Source of the DNA: Candidatus Kapaibacterium sp.
GTDB lineage: Bacteria > Bacteroidota > Ignavibacteria > Kapaibacteriales > UBA2268
DNA length: 64,000 bases
NCBI GenBank assembly: GCA_023957315.1
Contig: JAMLHE010000008.1
Span: 62,001-126,000, forward strand
Direction: 5' to 3'
Shown piece by piece: positions 63,569-64,000 of this stretch. The first letter of the stretch is position 1. Each line of letters begins with the position of its first letter. The translations under genes and the position numbers were made by a program. The notes under the pieces are model-generated. The model was not told the origin of the DNA. It made no database searches and was given only the letters and a program-made list of their open reading frames with translations.

Positions 63569-64000
63569 TTATCCGATTCGGTTAAACATGATGGTGACTC
63601 GCCTCTTACGTGGCTCAAAAGTACCTTGAGAGACATCTGCAATTACAAACACAAAAAATTTCCCGTCAATTGCCTTATAAACAAAAACATCACCAATTTC
63701 GACAAGTATGTTCACAGCTTCTTCGCTGATGCTATTAAGCAATTTGTCAATCATATTTTGCGATGGAAAGGGTACACCGTCTTGGTTAGTTACAATTCGA
63801 CCGTTTGCATCAATCACGTCAATATTTGTAGAATTATACGAAATGAATTCTGAGCCAACTAAGCCCTTGCCATACTCCTTCAAATCAGCCAATGCGGCAT
63901 TAATTTGAGTTTCATTATTTTCAATATAGTCGCAAAACTCGTTAGCATTTTCGGATAAAAATTTAGGATTGATGCGTTGCAAACTACCCTTAAATCTTAG
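63569..64000 (-). CDS. Partial CDS, hypothetical protein with possible PAS/cache-like segment
   Basis: The frame is open to the right edge, so the 5' end is missing; at least 143 residues are present. It contains FCDYIENNETQINAALADLKEYG and IDVIDANGRIVTNQDG, the latter like the strand-turn of PAS or Cache sensor domains. It then has VNILVEIGDVFVYKA and FFVFVIADVSQG, and ends in RKRRVTIMFNRIG. Nothing firmer can be said, because no complete domain is seen. It lies upstream of the large lipoprotein gene with a 5-bp gap and is probably in the same operon. Confidence 0.55.
   Translation of the reverse strand, partial: LRFKGSLQRINPKFLSENANEFCDYIENNETQINAALADLKEYGKGLVGSEFISYNSTNIDVIDANGRIVTNQDGVPFPSQNMIDKLLNSISEEAVNILVEIGDVFVYKAIDGKFFVFVIADVSQGTFEPRKRRVTIMFNRIG

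Noticed and set aside
1..64000. CRISPR arrays, insertion sequences, prophage or integrative elements.
   Set aside because: No repeat-spacer pattern, transposase, integrase or terminal repeat was found; gene content is core-type throughout.

Overview
The window comes from an AT-rich, Gram-negative, aerobically respiring bacterium of the Bacteroidota/Chlorobiota (FCB) group. An Ignavibacteria- or Kapabacteria-like lineage fits best, but this is inferred from gene content and not from a marker-gene tree. The evidence is a type IX secretion C-terminal sorting domain at the left edge, an alternative complex III (ACIII) operon next to an aa3-type oxidase, a fused CcoN-CcoO cbb3 oxidase, a heme lipoprotein/outer-membrane gene repertoire, and promoters that fit the Bacteroidota pattern TTTG-N19-TAnnTTTG. 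Shine-Dalgarno sites are present at some genes and absent at many, and TTG/GTG starts are common. I see no phage, insertion sequence, CRISPR array or toxin-antitoxin pair; the region looks like chromosomal core.

Layout. 1-6.7 kb: the end of a secreted T9SS substrate, tRNA-Ser(CGA), rsgA, then recJ followed 2 bp later by a large Dna2-like nuclease-helicase. 6.8-15.5 kb: gyrA with a clear terminator, a cyclase-family hydrolase, a TamB-like protein and a secreted DNA/RNA endonuclease. 15.7-17.4 kb: an isocitrate/isopropylmalate dehydrogenase and an acidic lipoprotein, separated by a bidirectional terminator.

17.4-32.7 kb (all minus strand): one long respiratory operon transcribed actA - small Tat-signal protein - actB - actC - actD/E fusion - actF - cytochrome c - sco - ctaD - ctaE - COX4 - ctaC - ctaB - 8-TM cytochrome c. 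Electrons from quinol would enter through ACIII and pass by c-type haems to an A2-type haem-copper oxidase. Two ACIII subunits are damaged as written: actB has three frame changes inside about 110 bp, and actF has an in-frame TAA. Everything else in the window is intact. 32.8-42.6 kb (minus): a second oxidase system, ccoS-ccoNO-ccoQ-ccoP-ccoG-fixH-ureH-like, with the copper ATPase ccoI cotranscribed with a phosphohexomutase.

42.7-64 kb: a DoxX/MauE-like protein and a ComF-like phosphoribosyltransferase (plus); a minus-strand cluster nitrilase - ABC ATPase - ABC permease - redox-dead thioredoxin-like protein - murC - two parvulin-type peptidyl-prolyl isomerases; an NlpC/P60 hydrolase; murF-mraY; two unrecognised small genes with a TauE/SafE permease and a YbbR protein; an outer-membrane protein, a lipoprotein, ribD, and a 1016-residue lipoprotein with PD40-like and SPOR-like parts. 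The right half is therefore dominated by cell-envelope building and maintenance.

The points most worth following are the lesions confined to ACIII, the ActD-ActE fusion, the unannotated 58-residue Tat-signal gene between actA and actB, and the membrane-embedded cytochrome c at the end of the operon, which may replace the haem c domain missing from oxidase subunit II.
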